From positions 1-36,776 of the forward strand of contig JBLXCH010000024.1 in NCBI GenBank assembly GCA_048265065.1: a DNA stretch of 36,776 bases. Reading direction: 5' to 3'. The position numbers and the translations under genes were made by a program. The notes under the pieces were generated by a model. The model was not told the origin of the DNA and searched no databases. It worked only from the letters and a program-made list of their open reading frames with translations. This document shows positions 1 through 8,400 of this stretch, in pieces; the stretch's first letter is position 1; every line of letters begins with the position of its first letter. The stretch comes from Motiliproteus sp048265065. Its GTDB lineage: Bacteria > Pseudomonadota > Gammaproteobacteria > Pseudomonadales > Balneatricaceae.

Positions 1-167
1 GCAGCGGAGACAGTTGCTAATTCGGCGAGTGTTTTGCTGGAGTTTAAAATGATAGGAATGCCTTGCTGCTTGAGCAAGTTAATGGCGGGCAATGCCGCTT
101 GATACGAATAATCATGATGGTCTAACAAAGTCCCATCAAGATCAGTAAAAACCATCCAGTGACTCAT
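1..167 (-). CDS. HAD-family phosphatase, mannosyl-3-phosphoglycerate phosphatase-like (partial, N-terminus only)
   Basis: The reverse strand from the ATG at 167 encodes 55 residues and runs off the left edge. Residues 8-14 carry the HAD motif I FTDLDGT, whose first Asp is the phosphorylated nucleophile. A motif-II-like stretch IPIILNSSKT follows. This spacing and the SSKT signature resemble the mannosyl-3-phosphoglycerate phosphatase / YedP branch of the Cof-type HAD enzymes, which remove phosphate from sugar phosphates. The rest of the gene, including motifs III and IV, lies outside the window, so substrate is an inference from a short fragment. No clear ribosome site was identified. Confidence 0.75.
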   Translation of the reverse strand, partial: MSHWMVFTDLDGTLLDHHDYSYQAALPAINLLKQQGIPIILNSSKTLAELATVSA

Positions 168-325
168 TCAACCCTTATCCTTTTCTTTCTACATAGCGTG
201 AGAGGCGGTGTAGATAACAAGATTGTTAACCCTAACAGTTTATCATTAAGCAGCAACCCTAGGCGTATGAATTTTTAGACGTTTTAACATTACGCCCACT
301 ATCTACTGCCTTTATTCATTTATTC

Positions 326-1150
326 TTATTGCCTTAACAAGCGAACATTAACGGGGCGTTCAGTCATGTTTGCTGTGGCACGATAAGGGTTAATATCTAA
401 GCCACCGCGTCTAACATAGCGTGCATAAACACTCAGCTTTTCTGGCTTACAAAAGTGCAGCAAATCAGTAAATATCTGTTCCACACATTGCTCATGAAAA
501 TCACCATGCTCGCGATACGACACCAGATAAGCAAGTAATCCCGCGCGGTTCATTTTCGAACCTTCGTAGGTTATTTCAACACTCGCCCAATCTGGCTGAC
601 CCGTTACAGGACAGTTCGATTTCAACAAATGGCTTACTAGTTTCTCGCTCACTTTGTTGCTGGTATCTGCGCTAAGCAACTCAGGCGTCGGCGTGTAATT
701 CTGCACTTCAATATCTTGTTGGTCGATGCACTCTCCTGAAAACCCGGCAAACACAGCCTCTTCGCCTACAGGTCGCAATGATACGGAAACCTCAGCACCG
801 GCACTGGCAGACAAATCCTGCTGCATCAGGCGAACGATGTCTTCTCTGCTATCAAATCGCGAGAGATTGAAAGAATTCAAATAAAGCTTGAAAGATTTTG
901 ACTCGATGATATTTGGCGACAGTGCTGGCACTCGAAACTCCGCAACGGCAACCTGAGGAAGTCCTTTACTATTAAGCCAAGAAACCTCATAAGCATTCCA
1001 TATATCCACGCCGATATAAGGACAAACGGTTGCGGTTTCTTGCCATTTATTGGCACGGGGAATAGGAAACAGCTGCTGAGGGTCATAATGGCAAACATAT
1101 TCTGTTGCCTGACCTAACCCGCTTTGCTGGATATGAATTTCTTGGCTCAT
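326..1150 (-). CDS. queF: NADPH-dependent 7-cyano-7-deazaguanine reductase QueF
   Basis: QueF reduces the nitrile preQ0 to the amine preQ1 with NADPH, the committed step toward queuosine in tRNA; it is cytosolic. At 274 aa this is the long (YqcD-type) form built from two tandem T-fold halves. Recognisable family motifs are ESKSFKLYLNSF at about residues 83-94, the nucleophilic Cys180 in SNCPVTGQPDW with the catalytic Asp187, and the HGDFHEQC motif near 215-222. It is a single gene ahead of the ABC exporter genes and shows no preQ1 riboswitch in its upstream region (1151-1244). No other queuosine genes lie in the window. Confidence 0.95.
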   Translation of the reverse strand: MSQEIHIQQSGLGQATEYVCHYDPQQLFPIPRANKWQETATVCPYIGVDIWNAYEVSWLNSKGLPQVAVAEFRVPALSPNIIESKSFKLYLNSFNLSRFDSREDIVRLMQQDLSASAGAEVSVSLRPVGEEAVFAGFSGECIDQQDIEVQNYTPTPELLSADTSNKVSEKLVSHLLKSNCPVTGQPDWASVEITYEGSKMNRAGLLAYLVSYREHGDFHEQCVEQIFTDLLHFCKPEKLSVYARYVRRGGLDINPYRATANMTERPVNVRLLRQ

Positions 1151-1215
1151 ACTTGCTATAACACCTTTAAAAACCGCACAACAATGCTTCTACACGCCCG
1201 TAATTATTTTCTAGA

Positions 1216-1236
1216 ACCTAAAACCTAAAACCTAAA
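1216..1236. repeat. 7-bp tandem repeat, three copies (ACCTAAA)
   Basis: Three perfect copies of ACCTAAA lie in the short gap between the ABC permease stop (1245) and the queF start (1150). Nothing else recognisable is in this gap. It is probably a slippage-prone simple repeat with no assigned role. Confidence 0.7.
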
Positions 1237-1244
1237 AATCCTAA

Positions 1245-2021
1245 CTACTGGCGTATACCTTTACCTGTTTTTAGCAAATAGTAAGCATAGCTATACATCA
1301 CTACAACAAATGCGGAAATAATGCTAAAGGCCAAGCCAAGGTGAATATCTGAACTGCCGAGAATGCCATAGCGAAAAGCGTTAACCATATACAATATAGG
1401 ATTTGCCAAAGAAACGTTTTGCCAAAACTCCGGTAACAAAGAAATTGAGTAAAATACACCACCCAAATACGTCAGCGGCGTCAACACGAAAGTAGGCACA
1501 ATAGAAATATCATCAAAGCTATTGGCATACACCGCATTAATAAATCCACCTAACGAAAACAACAATGAGGTCAAAACCACCACTGACACAGTAACAATGA
1601 CGCTATGGATTTGTAGATGCGTAAAAAATAACGACAAGCAAGTTACGATCAAGCCCACAATCAACCCTCTTGCCATCCCCCCGGCCAAATAGCCCAGTAG
1701 TATGACATTAGTCGAAACGGGTGAGACCAATAGTTCTTCAATATTACGTTGGAATTTTGTGCCATAAAACGACGACACCACATTCCCATATGAGTTAGTA
1801 ATCACAGACATCATGATCAACCCAGGGACAATAAATTCCATGTAGCCATGGCCATCCATTTCACCAATTCTAGAACCAATGAGGTTACCAAAAATGACAA
1901 AATACAGGCTCATTGTGATAGCCGGAGGCAATAATGTTTGCATCCAAATACGGGTGAATCGACGAATTTCGCGGCGCACAATAGTCGCCAATGCAATGCT
2001 TTGTTCTTGAATATCAAACAA
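1245..2021 (-). CDS. ABC-2 type transporter permease (YadH-like)
   Basis: A 258-aa integral membrane protein with about six hydrophobic helices, typical of the ABC-2 permease family (YadH/NodJ-like). The N-terminal helix begins after a short basic stretch (REIRRFTRIWMQ), followed by a loop containing FYGTKFQRNIEELLVSP, the usual coupling-helix region of this family. It should form the membrane half of an exporter with the ATPase encoded 52 bp upstream (2074-3003); the two genes lie in the same direction and are presumably one operon. Substrate cannot be read from sequence. YadGH-type exporters are poorly characterised, so the function is given only at the family level. Confidence 0.9.
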   Translation of the reverse strand: MFDIQEQSIALATIVRREIRRFTRIWMQTLLPPAITMSLYFVIFGNLIGSRIGEMDGHGYMEFIVPGLIMMSVITNSYGNVVSSFYGTKFQRNIEELLVSPVSTNVILLGYLAGGMARGLIVGLIVTCLSLFFTHLQIHSVIVTVSVVVLTSLLFSLGGFINAVYANSFDDISIVPTFVLTPLTYLGGVFYSISLLPEFWQNVSLANPILYMVNAFRYGILGSSDIHLGLAFSIISAFVVVMYSYAYYLLKTGKGIRQ

Positions 2022-2073
2022 GGTTTTTATCCTGTTTAAAAATCAACGACTACTTCGTTGAAAATAGACTGGG

Positions 2074-3003
2074 TTAAGACGGTGTCACTAAATTATTATC
2101 GACCAAACGTACAAATAGCTCTTCAAGGCGATTACTTTGATTACGCATACTCAACACATTAACGCCCTGCTTATCCAATGCAGAAAACACCGTATTCAGC
2201 CCCTGACCTTTTTGTACATCAACCACCAAACAATTATCAGCCTCCAAGCGCACAGCATAACCTTCAATGCTAGGGGCCTCTTTTATAGGCTGATCAATGT
2301 CCAACATAAAGGTTTCGCTATTTAACTGTGAAAGCAATGCACGCTTGCTGGTATTAATTCGAATTTCACCTCGGTCGATAATGGCAATATTACGGCAGAG
2401 ACTTTCAGCTTCCTCAAGGTAGTGCGTGGTTAAGATAATCGTTGTACCCGCATTATTTATTCTCGTCAGAAATTCCCACATGGAACGACGCAGCTCAATA
2501 TCAACCCCTGCGGTTGGCTCATCTAAAATAAGGAGTTTCGGCTGATGTATTAAGGCGCGAGCAATCATCAAGCGGCGTTTCATACCTCCTGATAACATTC
2601 GCGAAACAGTATCTCGCTTATCCCAAAGCCCTAATGCTTTTAGATAATACTCAGTTCGCTCTTTCGCTAGTGCAGCAGGCATTCCATAATAGCCTCCTTG
2701 GGTCATGACAATGTCGGCCACTTTTTCAAACTGGTTGAAATTAAACTCTTGAGGAACAACACCGAGCATTTTCTTCGCATTAACGGCGTCTTTTTCAACG
2801 TCGTGGCCAAAAATTTCAACTTCCCCTGCAGTCTTATTCACTAAAGAAGAAACGATACCTAACGTGGTAGATTTACCAGCACCGTTCGGGCCTAACAGTG
2901 CAAAAAAATCGCCCTGCTCGACATCCAAATCAATACCTTTAAGGGCCTGAAAGCCGTTATTGTAGGTCTTTTCTAAGCCTCTAATCGAGAGCGCTTTAGT
3001 CAT
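2074..3003 (-). CDS. ABC transporter ATP-binding protein (YadG-like)
   Basis: A 309-aa ABC ATPase, first gene of a two-gene exporter operon with the permease at 1245-2021. The Walker A motif GPNGAGKST is at about residues 38-46, the signature LSGGMKRR near 138-145, and Walker B LLILDEPTAGVD near 157-168, followed by the switch His in TTHYLEEAE. The C-terminal 80 residues form the accessory domain usual for ABC-2 drug or polysaccharide-type exporters. It provides the ATP-driven half of the transporter on the cytoplasmic face. The substrate is unknown. The gene diverges from the plus-strand gene at 3200, so a promoter should lie in 3004-3199, but no convincing consensus was found. Confidence 0.93.
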   Translation of the reverse strand: MTKALSIRGLEKTYNNGFQALKGIDLDVEQGDFFALLGPNGAGKSTTLGIVSSLVNKTAGEVEIFGHDVEKDAVNAKKMLGVVPQEFNFNQFEKVADIVMTQGGYYGMPAALAKERTEYYLKALGLWDKRDTVSRMLSGGMKRRLMIARALIHQPKLLILDEPTAGVDIELRRSMWEFLTRINNAGTTIILTTHYLEEAESLCRNIAIIDRGEIRINTSKRALLSQLNSETFMLDIDQPIKEAPSIEGYAVRLEADNCLVVDVQKGQGLNTVFSALDKQGVNVLSMRNQSNRLEELFVRLVDNNLVTPS

Positions 3004-3199
3004 TTATAAACCTGTAATTTTGGTGTGAGATAGACAGTTAATGTGGGGGCTGGCGCGGTTATTTTCAATGGAAGCCCGGTGAAACCAAACAAGGTTTTTT
3101 TAAATGACAGCATGCTTCTTCAAACATAGAGAGCCTTTTTAAATAGACCCATCGCCTTACACACCATAAACTATCGTTTCTAGTTTTAAGGGTGAGCCA

Positions 3200-3622
3200 A
3201 TGTCAGACACAAGCAATACTGCAGAGTTCCAGCTGCAACTTATCAAAGAATTCATTAACGTATTAGTGAAACAACCACCGTTCAACGACCCCAACATGGA
3301 CAGTTTGGATCAAGATTTTCTTGAACAATTCGTTCGTCTAGCCAAAGCAATGGAAGCCCAAGAAGCTGACTTCCACTTCTTAGGACAAGATTTAGTAACA
3401 CGCCTAATCCGTAATTACGCACGCTTAGCCCCTTTATTGGACCGTGAGCTGCTTTGGTTTTTTGGTGGCGACTGTTTACATTACATGCCTGACGAAGAAA
3501 TCGCCATGTACCAAACCCTAGACGATCTAACGTACGAAGCGGCAGCGAACAATACGACCTTTGATCGAAAAGAAGCTAGAAATTTACTATTAAAGAAAAG
3601 CGCAGGGACTACAAAATCGTAG
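3200..3622 (+). CDS. PA2817-like small conserved protein of unknown function
   Basis: A soluble 140-aa acidic protein with no signal peptide, membrane segment or catalytic motif that I recognise. The central segment, with ELLWFFGGDCLHYMPDEEI and a following helix, resembles the uncharacterised PA2817 family of Pseudomonas and relatives; this match is from memory and is moderate. The start ATG at 3200 is supported by a ribosome site (AGGGTGAG) just upstream. It stands alone: the exporter operon diverges to the left and the tRNA cluster converges from the right. No function is proposed. Confidence 0.75.
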   Translation: MSDTSNTAEFQLQLIKEFINVLVKQPPFNDPNMDSLDQDFLEQFVRLAKAMEAQEADFHFLGQDLVTRLIRNYARLAPLLDRELLWFFGGDCLHYMPDEEIAMYQTLDDLTYEAAANNTTFDRKEARNLLLKKSAGTTKS

Positions 3623-3720
3623 TCTCAGCGAGAGCTGATGCAAAAAGAAAATAGATAAAATGAGATCAAACTCAGACGGTAACTATAAACAAAAAATGAG
3701 TTTGTAAAAGAGAACATCTT

Positions 3721-3796
<76 letters not shown>

Positions 3797-3813
3797 GAAA
3801 GAGGCATTTAGGT

Positions 3814-3889
3814 TGGTATCCCGTAGGGGGTTCGAACCCCTGTTACCGCCGTGAAAGGGCGGTGTCCTAGACCACTAGACGAACGGGAC
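3814..3889 (-). tRNA. tRNA-Glu (anticodon TTC), copy 1
   Basis: The reverse complement begins GTCCCGTTCGTCTAG and ends with an encoded CCA, 76 nt in all. The anticodon loop CTTTCAC gives TTC (UUC), and the T-arm contains GGTTCGAACC. It lies 17 bp upstream, in transcription order, of the tRNA-Gly at 3721-3796 and is identical to the second tRNA-Glu copy. Confidence 0.97.
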
Positions 3890-3928
3890 ACATCCTAAAA
3901 AAAACGAACACTCGATAATCATCGAGAT

Positions 3929-4004
<76 letters not shown>

Positions 4005-4006
4005 AA

Positions 4007-4082
4007 TGGTATCCCGTAGGGGGTTCGAACCCCTGTTACCGCCGTGAAAGGGCGGTGTCCTAGACCACTAGACGAACGGGAC
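4007..4082 (-). tRNA. tRNA-Glu (anticodon TTC), copy 2
   Basis: Identical 76-nt sequence to the tRNA-Glu at 3814-3889, with encoded CCA. It is the first tRNA of the array in transcription order and sits about 50 bp downstream of a strong promoter. Confidence 0.97.
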
Positions 4083-4132
4083 ACGTTCGTAATTCCTGCG
4101 TAGCTAAATAATGGCTATTGAAGGAGGCGCGT

Positions 4133-4161
4133 ATAATAGGGATTTATAAAAAATGCGTCAA
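4133..4161 (-). promoter_or_regulatory. Sigma70 promoter of the tRNA-Glu/Gly array
   Basis: On the minus strand a -35 box TTGACG (4161-4156) and a -10 box TATTAT (4138-4133) are spaced by exactly 17 bp. A GC-rich discriminator (ACGCGCC) follows the -10 box, the kind of sequence associated with stringent (ppGpp) control of stable RNA promoters. Control by ppGpp is inference from this sequence only. Confidence 0.8.
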
Positions 4162-4255
4162 GCGTAAGCACAGAAAAAAGTGACAAATTCCGTCGTTTTT
4201 CATCAACCTGAAAAAAAACACACAAATAATTGAAAAACGCCTACACTTAAACAGG

Positions 4256-4293
4256 TGTCCAAGCGGTTAGCAAAGGAGAGAATCTCTCGGACA
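4256..4293 (+). other. Two-stem inverted-repeat structure upstream of the gene at 4324
   Basis: TGTCC (4256-4260) can pair with GGACA (4289-4293), and inside it GAGAG (4276-4280) pairs with CTCTC (4284-4288) around a 3-nt loop. The segment between them resembles a tRNA D-arm (AAGCGGTTAG), but no complete tRNA can be folded. It lies 30 bp before the ATG at 4324 and may be a structured leader or a tRNA remnant. Confidence 0.35.
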
Positions 4294-4323
4294 GCTACGA
4301 TCTAAAATATATAGGAAGCATGC

Positions 4324-5112
4324 ATGAATCCTATTCTCTTCGGAGCATTGGTAATAGGCGTAATGTCTATTGCAGTTTTAGCGGCCTATATTTCTAACAC
4401 GCTGGAGCAAAATCGTAAGCTCAAACAGCGCATGCTTGACGATTTATCAACAAATGTGAATGAGGCAGACAACTACCTCTATAACATCCCTCCTTGTTAT
4501 TTACCCACAGAGATCAGACAGTTTTTGATGGAGTTCCTCGAGGTTCAATACCGTAGTTTACTCAGCGTCGATCCCAAAAACAGCACTTTCAAAGACTCTA
4601 TCAACAATCTACAAACGCTGAAAACGGAACCTTACACTCACAACCCCGACCCTAAAGGACTTGTTTTTAGCGATGTAATAACAGCTAGAAACAGTGCTGA
4701 ACGTGTGAGGGACATGACCAATTTCCTTGTTCGGTTACATAATCAAGGCTTAGTGAACAAGGAAGATGCCAAGAAACTCGTCAACCAAAGTAAAGTCATG
4801 TACTTGTTATCCAAAACCGAAACTGACCTTATTGCGGCTAAACACATAGCCAAACAAGGCAAACCCAAGGTTGCACTACTTCGCTACGCGGAATGCACAG
4901 AGAGGCTGAAAATCTTCGAAGCAAAAAATCAACTACCTAATCGACGCCGACTTTTAGACCGCTGTATCGACGAAACCAATGAACAAATCCAAGCCACCCT
5001 AGCACGAATTAGCGATACGGCGCCTGAATTAAAAGAACAGGGCAAGTGGGACGATTTTGATACAAACAAAGAGGGCAATGCAGACTGGCAAGTGAAGCAA
5101 AGTTACGACTAG
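4324..5112 (+). CDS. Membrane-anchored protein of unknown function
   Basis: A 262-aa protein with one N-terminal hydrophobic helix (about residues 4-23, FGALVIGVMSIAVLAAYIS), then a long, charged, mainly helical cytoplasmic or periplasmic domain. The part around residues 130-215 (KLVNQSKVMYLLSKTETDL and ALLRYAECTERL) has the spacing of paired helices, suggestive of a helical-bundle scaffold, but I do not recognise the family. An AGGAAG ribosome site lies near the ATG. The gene is alone between the tRNA array, which is transcribed away from it, and the large gene at 5463. A structured leader may precede it. No function is proposed. Confidence 0.7.
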   Translation: MNPILFGALVIGVMSIAVLAAYISNTLEQNRKLKQRMLDDLSTNVNEADNYLYNIPPCYLPTEIRQFLMEFLEVQYRSLLSVDPKNSTFKDSINNLQTLKTEPYTHNPDPKGLVFSDVITARNSAERVRDMTNFLVRLHNQGLVNKEDAKKLVNQSKVMYLLSKTETDLIAAKHIAKQGKPKVALLRYAECTERLKIFEAKNQLPNRRRLLDRCIDETNEQIQATLARISDTAPELKEQGKWDDFDTNKEGNADWQVKQSYD

Positions 5113-5462
5113 CTTGCCTGTTATGACGCCACTTCATCTGTGACTTTTATGAATACAGCCATCGCAGCTACACAGCGGCCGAGCCCTGGACCATAATATT
5201 TCCCTAGTACTTTTTAAAGTCACCGTAAAATACTCATCTTAGTGATATGCTAAAACCATCGACGTCTTTTTCATGTTTTTTGAAGTTCATACACTGGTAA
5301 AATTGATATTTTATAATGGTGAGCAAAGCACTGTATAAAAACACACTGCAGTCATCATAAAAATATACTGCTGTCATTACACTTGTTAGCATGATGAGTA
5401 GCATAAAAACATTTTAACAATTAACGTTTGATAGACCAGATAACAAGTAAAGTTGGTTTCTA
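5113..5462. other. Intergenic region (350 bp) with a possible promoter
   Basis: No ORF or RNA gene was recognised. It is AT-rich and contains a good -10-like hexamer TATAAT at 5312-5317 on the plus strand, though no matching -35 box at 17 bp was found. An imperfect repeat (ACTGCAGTCAT and ACTGCTGTCAT) lies between 5340 and 5385. The region probably carries the promoter of the large gene at 5463. Confidence 0.4.
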
Positions 5463-8400
5463 ATGAGAGTCGCTTTTTACATCGTAATATTCTTGATTGC
5501 TTACGGCTCCTTATACCCTTTTAACTTCCATTTTGACCAACCGACTCACGACAAAATACAAGCATTATTTAACTTCGATCTGCGCCACACAAGAATCAGC
5601 GATTTAATCTCAAACGTCATACTCTTCATCCCGTTTGGCATTTTAGCTCAAGCTATTTATCCCTTTAAAAAATCGACAAAAAGTACACTCATCATATTAT
5701 CGTTCGGTTTCGCTTTTGCTTTTGTAGTACAAGGATTACAACTATGGGCTCATGGCAGATTACCATGGGGTGGAGATGCGCTCTGGAACTTATTGGGCTG
5801 CGCAATCGGCATTGTATGCTATGAAGTTTTACGTATTGATCGGTATAAAGCACTTTCAGCGTTAAATAACAGACAGCAAATAAGCACCGTTTTAGTTATC
5901 GCACTATTGGCAATGGAGCTTGCTCCTTTCGCGCCTACTTTAGATTTTGATGTCTTTAAAAATAACTTAAAGGCGGTTTTATCAGACCCTAAAGTCAATA
6001 CCTTCTGGCTCTTCGAAAACACTGTATTTTGGCTTTGCTCTTTCTTTTTAATTCGTTATATCAACCCAGTATGGAATCGCTGCAGCGTTTATATTCCACT
6101 CGTATGCTCACTACTGTTAATTAAATTCATTGTGATATCCAGCGGAGTTAGCCTGTCCCAGCTCTTTGCTGGCATCCTCGCCATAATGCTTTGGTACTTC
6201 TTTCAAAAATTCACCACCGCAAAAGGGCTTGCGCTATTAGCAACCCTCGCCATTGTCGGTAATGGATTATATCCATTTACGCTAAAACCCGAGCCAACCA
6301 GCTTCCATTGGATTCCTTTCACCGGCTCCTTAAACGGTAATATTTTGCTTAATATTATCGCCGTTTCTAAAAAAATGGTCTTTTATGCTGTCATGCTGTG
6401 GCTAATTTTTCTAAGCGGTAAGCCATTAAAATTCAGCATTTTCGCAACCAGCCTGATTATTTTCCTTTCTGAATACACACAATCATTTTTCACTAATTCT
6501 GTCTCAGAAAGTACCGATGCAGTACTGGTGCTTATACTCGGTTTTATTATTCATCAGCAGTTACAGAAAACGAATACGCTACAAGCATCATCAGAACCCG
6601 TACCGCACCACCAAAATTCTACACCGGCAGCGATACCACCTTCTCCATCAAGCTCAGCTCATACAAGCTACATCCCCACGCTGGACGGTTTACGAGGTAT
6701 CGCTGCTCTATCNNNNNNNNNNNNNNNNNNNNNNNNNNNNNNNNNNNNNNNNNNNNNNNNNNNNNNNNNNNNNNNNNNNNNNNNNNNNNNNNNNNNNNNN
6801 NNNNNNNNNNNNCCACCTTCTCCATCAAGCTCAGCTCATACAAGCTACATCCCCACGCTGGACGGTTTACGAGGTATCGCTGCTCTATCTGTTTTTATCG
6901 TCCACTTTCAACAATTCACCGATTACAAAAGCACTGTTGCCTTTATTGATATAGAACGCTGGATGATTAATGGAAATACGGGGGTTGCATTATTTTTCGT
7001 ACTCAGCGGATTTTTATTATCAATTCCATTCTGGCAAGCCAGTAAAGAAAAACAGCTCCCTAGTATAAAAAACTATATGACCAATAGGGCTATCAGGGTT
7101 ATACCCATCTATTACCTCTGTTTGTTTGGGATTCTGGCATTAAAAGGCTTTCAAGGCTCCGAAGCTAACCTCAACAATATCATTACGCACGTACTGTTTT
7201 TACATAACCTCAAAGACTATCAAGTCATGAGTTTAAACCCGCCTTTTTGGACGTTAGCTGTCGAGTTCCAGTTTTACCTACTTTTACCTTTACTCTTCCT
7301 GGGGCTCAGTCGACTTAATTACCGAAATGGGCAAGTTTTATGCTTTTTATTAATTTTCACAGTCTACTTTGCTTACCGCAGCTCCATGTTCGCTCTAGAA
7401 AGCTGGGAAGCATGGCCTATAAAAATCCCTCTGGTTTGGCCTTTCCAGATTGAGGTTTTTAATAGTAACGGTGCTTCATTAACCTATTCACTGTTCGCTC
7501 ACCTTCCTCATTTTTTAATCGGCGTATTCGCAGCAAGCTTATATCGGTTGAAAACGAAACCTTCGGCAGCCACTGAAGCACTTTTTTGGCTATCCGCAGT
7601 TTTGATTTTTATCATCTTGGCCACGCCACTGGATGAGGTGTTTCAGATGGACTTTGGCCGCTATAATTTCCCCGTAATACCACTTTTATTAGGCATCATC
7701 GTTTTCACGGCTCCTTCTACATCGCTAGCAAGACGATTATTGGAGTTATCAGCCGTTAAATGGGTAGGGCTAATATCCTATGGTATTTACCTGTATCACT
7801 ACCCTATTCAGAAAGCGGGGAAGATGCTTTTTAACAAAGCACAGGTAGACATTTCGCAACATCCTTTTCTCTACCTGGCATTCACTTTAACCGTCACGCT
7901 TATTACTGCCTTCATCTCGTACAAACTCATTGAAAAGCCGTTAATGTCACGATTTAAAAGGCATTCAGCGAGCACCAACACAGCTCCCAAACACAACGAT
8001 GCAAGGCCTGCTCAGGAAAGTCTGACAGCTATTGATGTTGTACGACCTCGCACTACAGAGACCGCCGCACTCTCAGGCAGCAGCGAAACACAAGAGCCGT
8101 CAACTAAGAAAAAAACATACCATAGAGCAAGCGCCAACAAACGAAACCGAGCACCTAAAAACAAGCGATTGATACTATTAGCAACAGCTTCTGTCTTGAT
8201 TATTGCTGCTATTCTTTTCGCAACCCCAAACACCCCAAAAGTAAACGTTTTCCAGCCTGAGTGGTCTAGCAGCAAAACACCAGAGATGATTTTTGACCAC
8301 CACGCCCATACGACCTATTCCGACGGAAGCCTAAGCATCAATCAGTTAGTGGAGAATGCCTTTATTGGTGGATGTGATGCCCTCGCCATTACCGACCATA

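Noticed and set aside
3667..3704. Terminator for the tRNA array
   Set aside because: The CAAACTCA/TGAGTTTG arms are 8 bp but separated by 22 bases with no good U tract in the right place; too weak to call.
4256..4323. A further tRNA gene (Ser- or Leu-like D-arm)
   Set aside because: Only a D-arm-like piece and two short stems are present; no anticodon arm, T-arm or acceptor could be assembled.
6636..6889. Biological 77-bp direct repeat
   Set aside because: It abuts a 100-N gap on both sides with perfect identity, which fits overlapping contig ends much better than a real duplication.
8012..8275. Minus-strand 87-aa ORF in the linker of the fusion gene
   Set aside because: Antisense of a Lys/Arg/Thr-rich linker; the plus frame is continuous and has clear domains on both sides.
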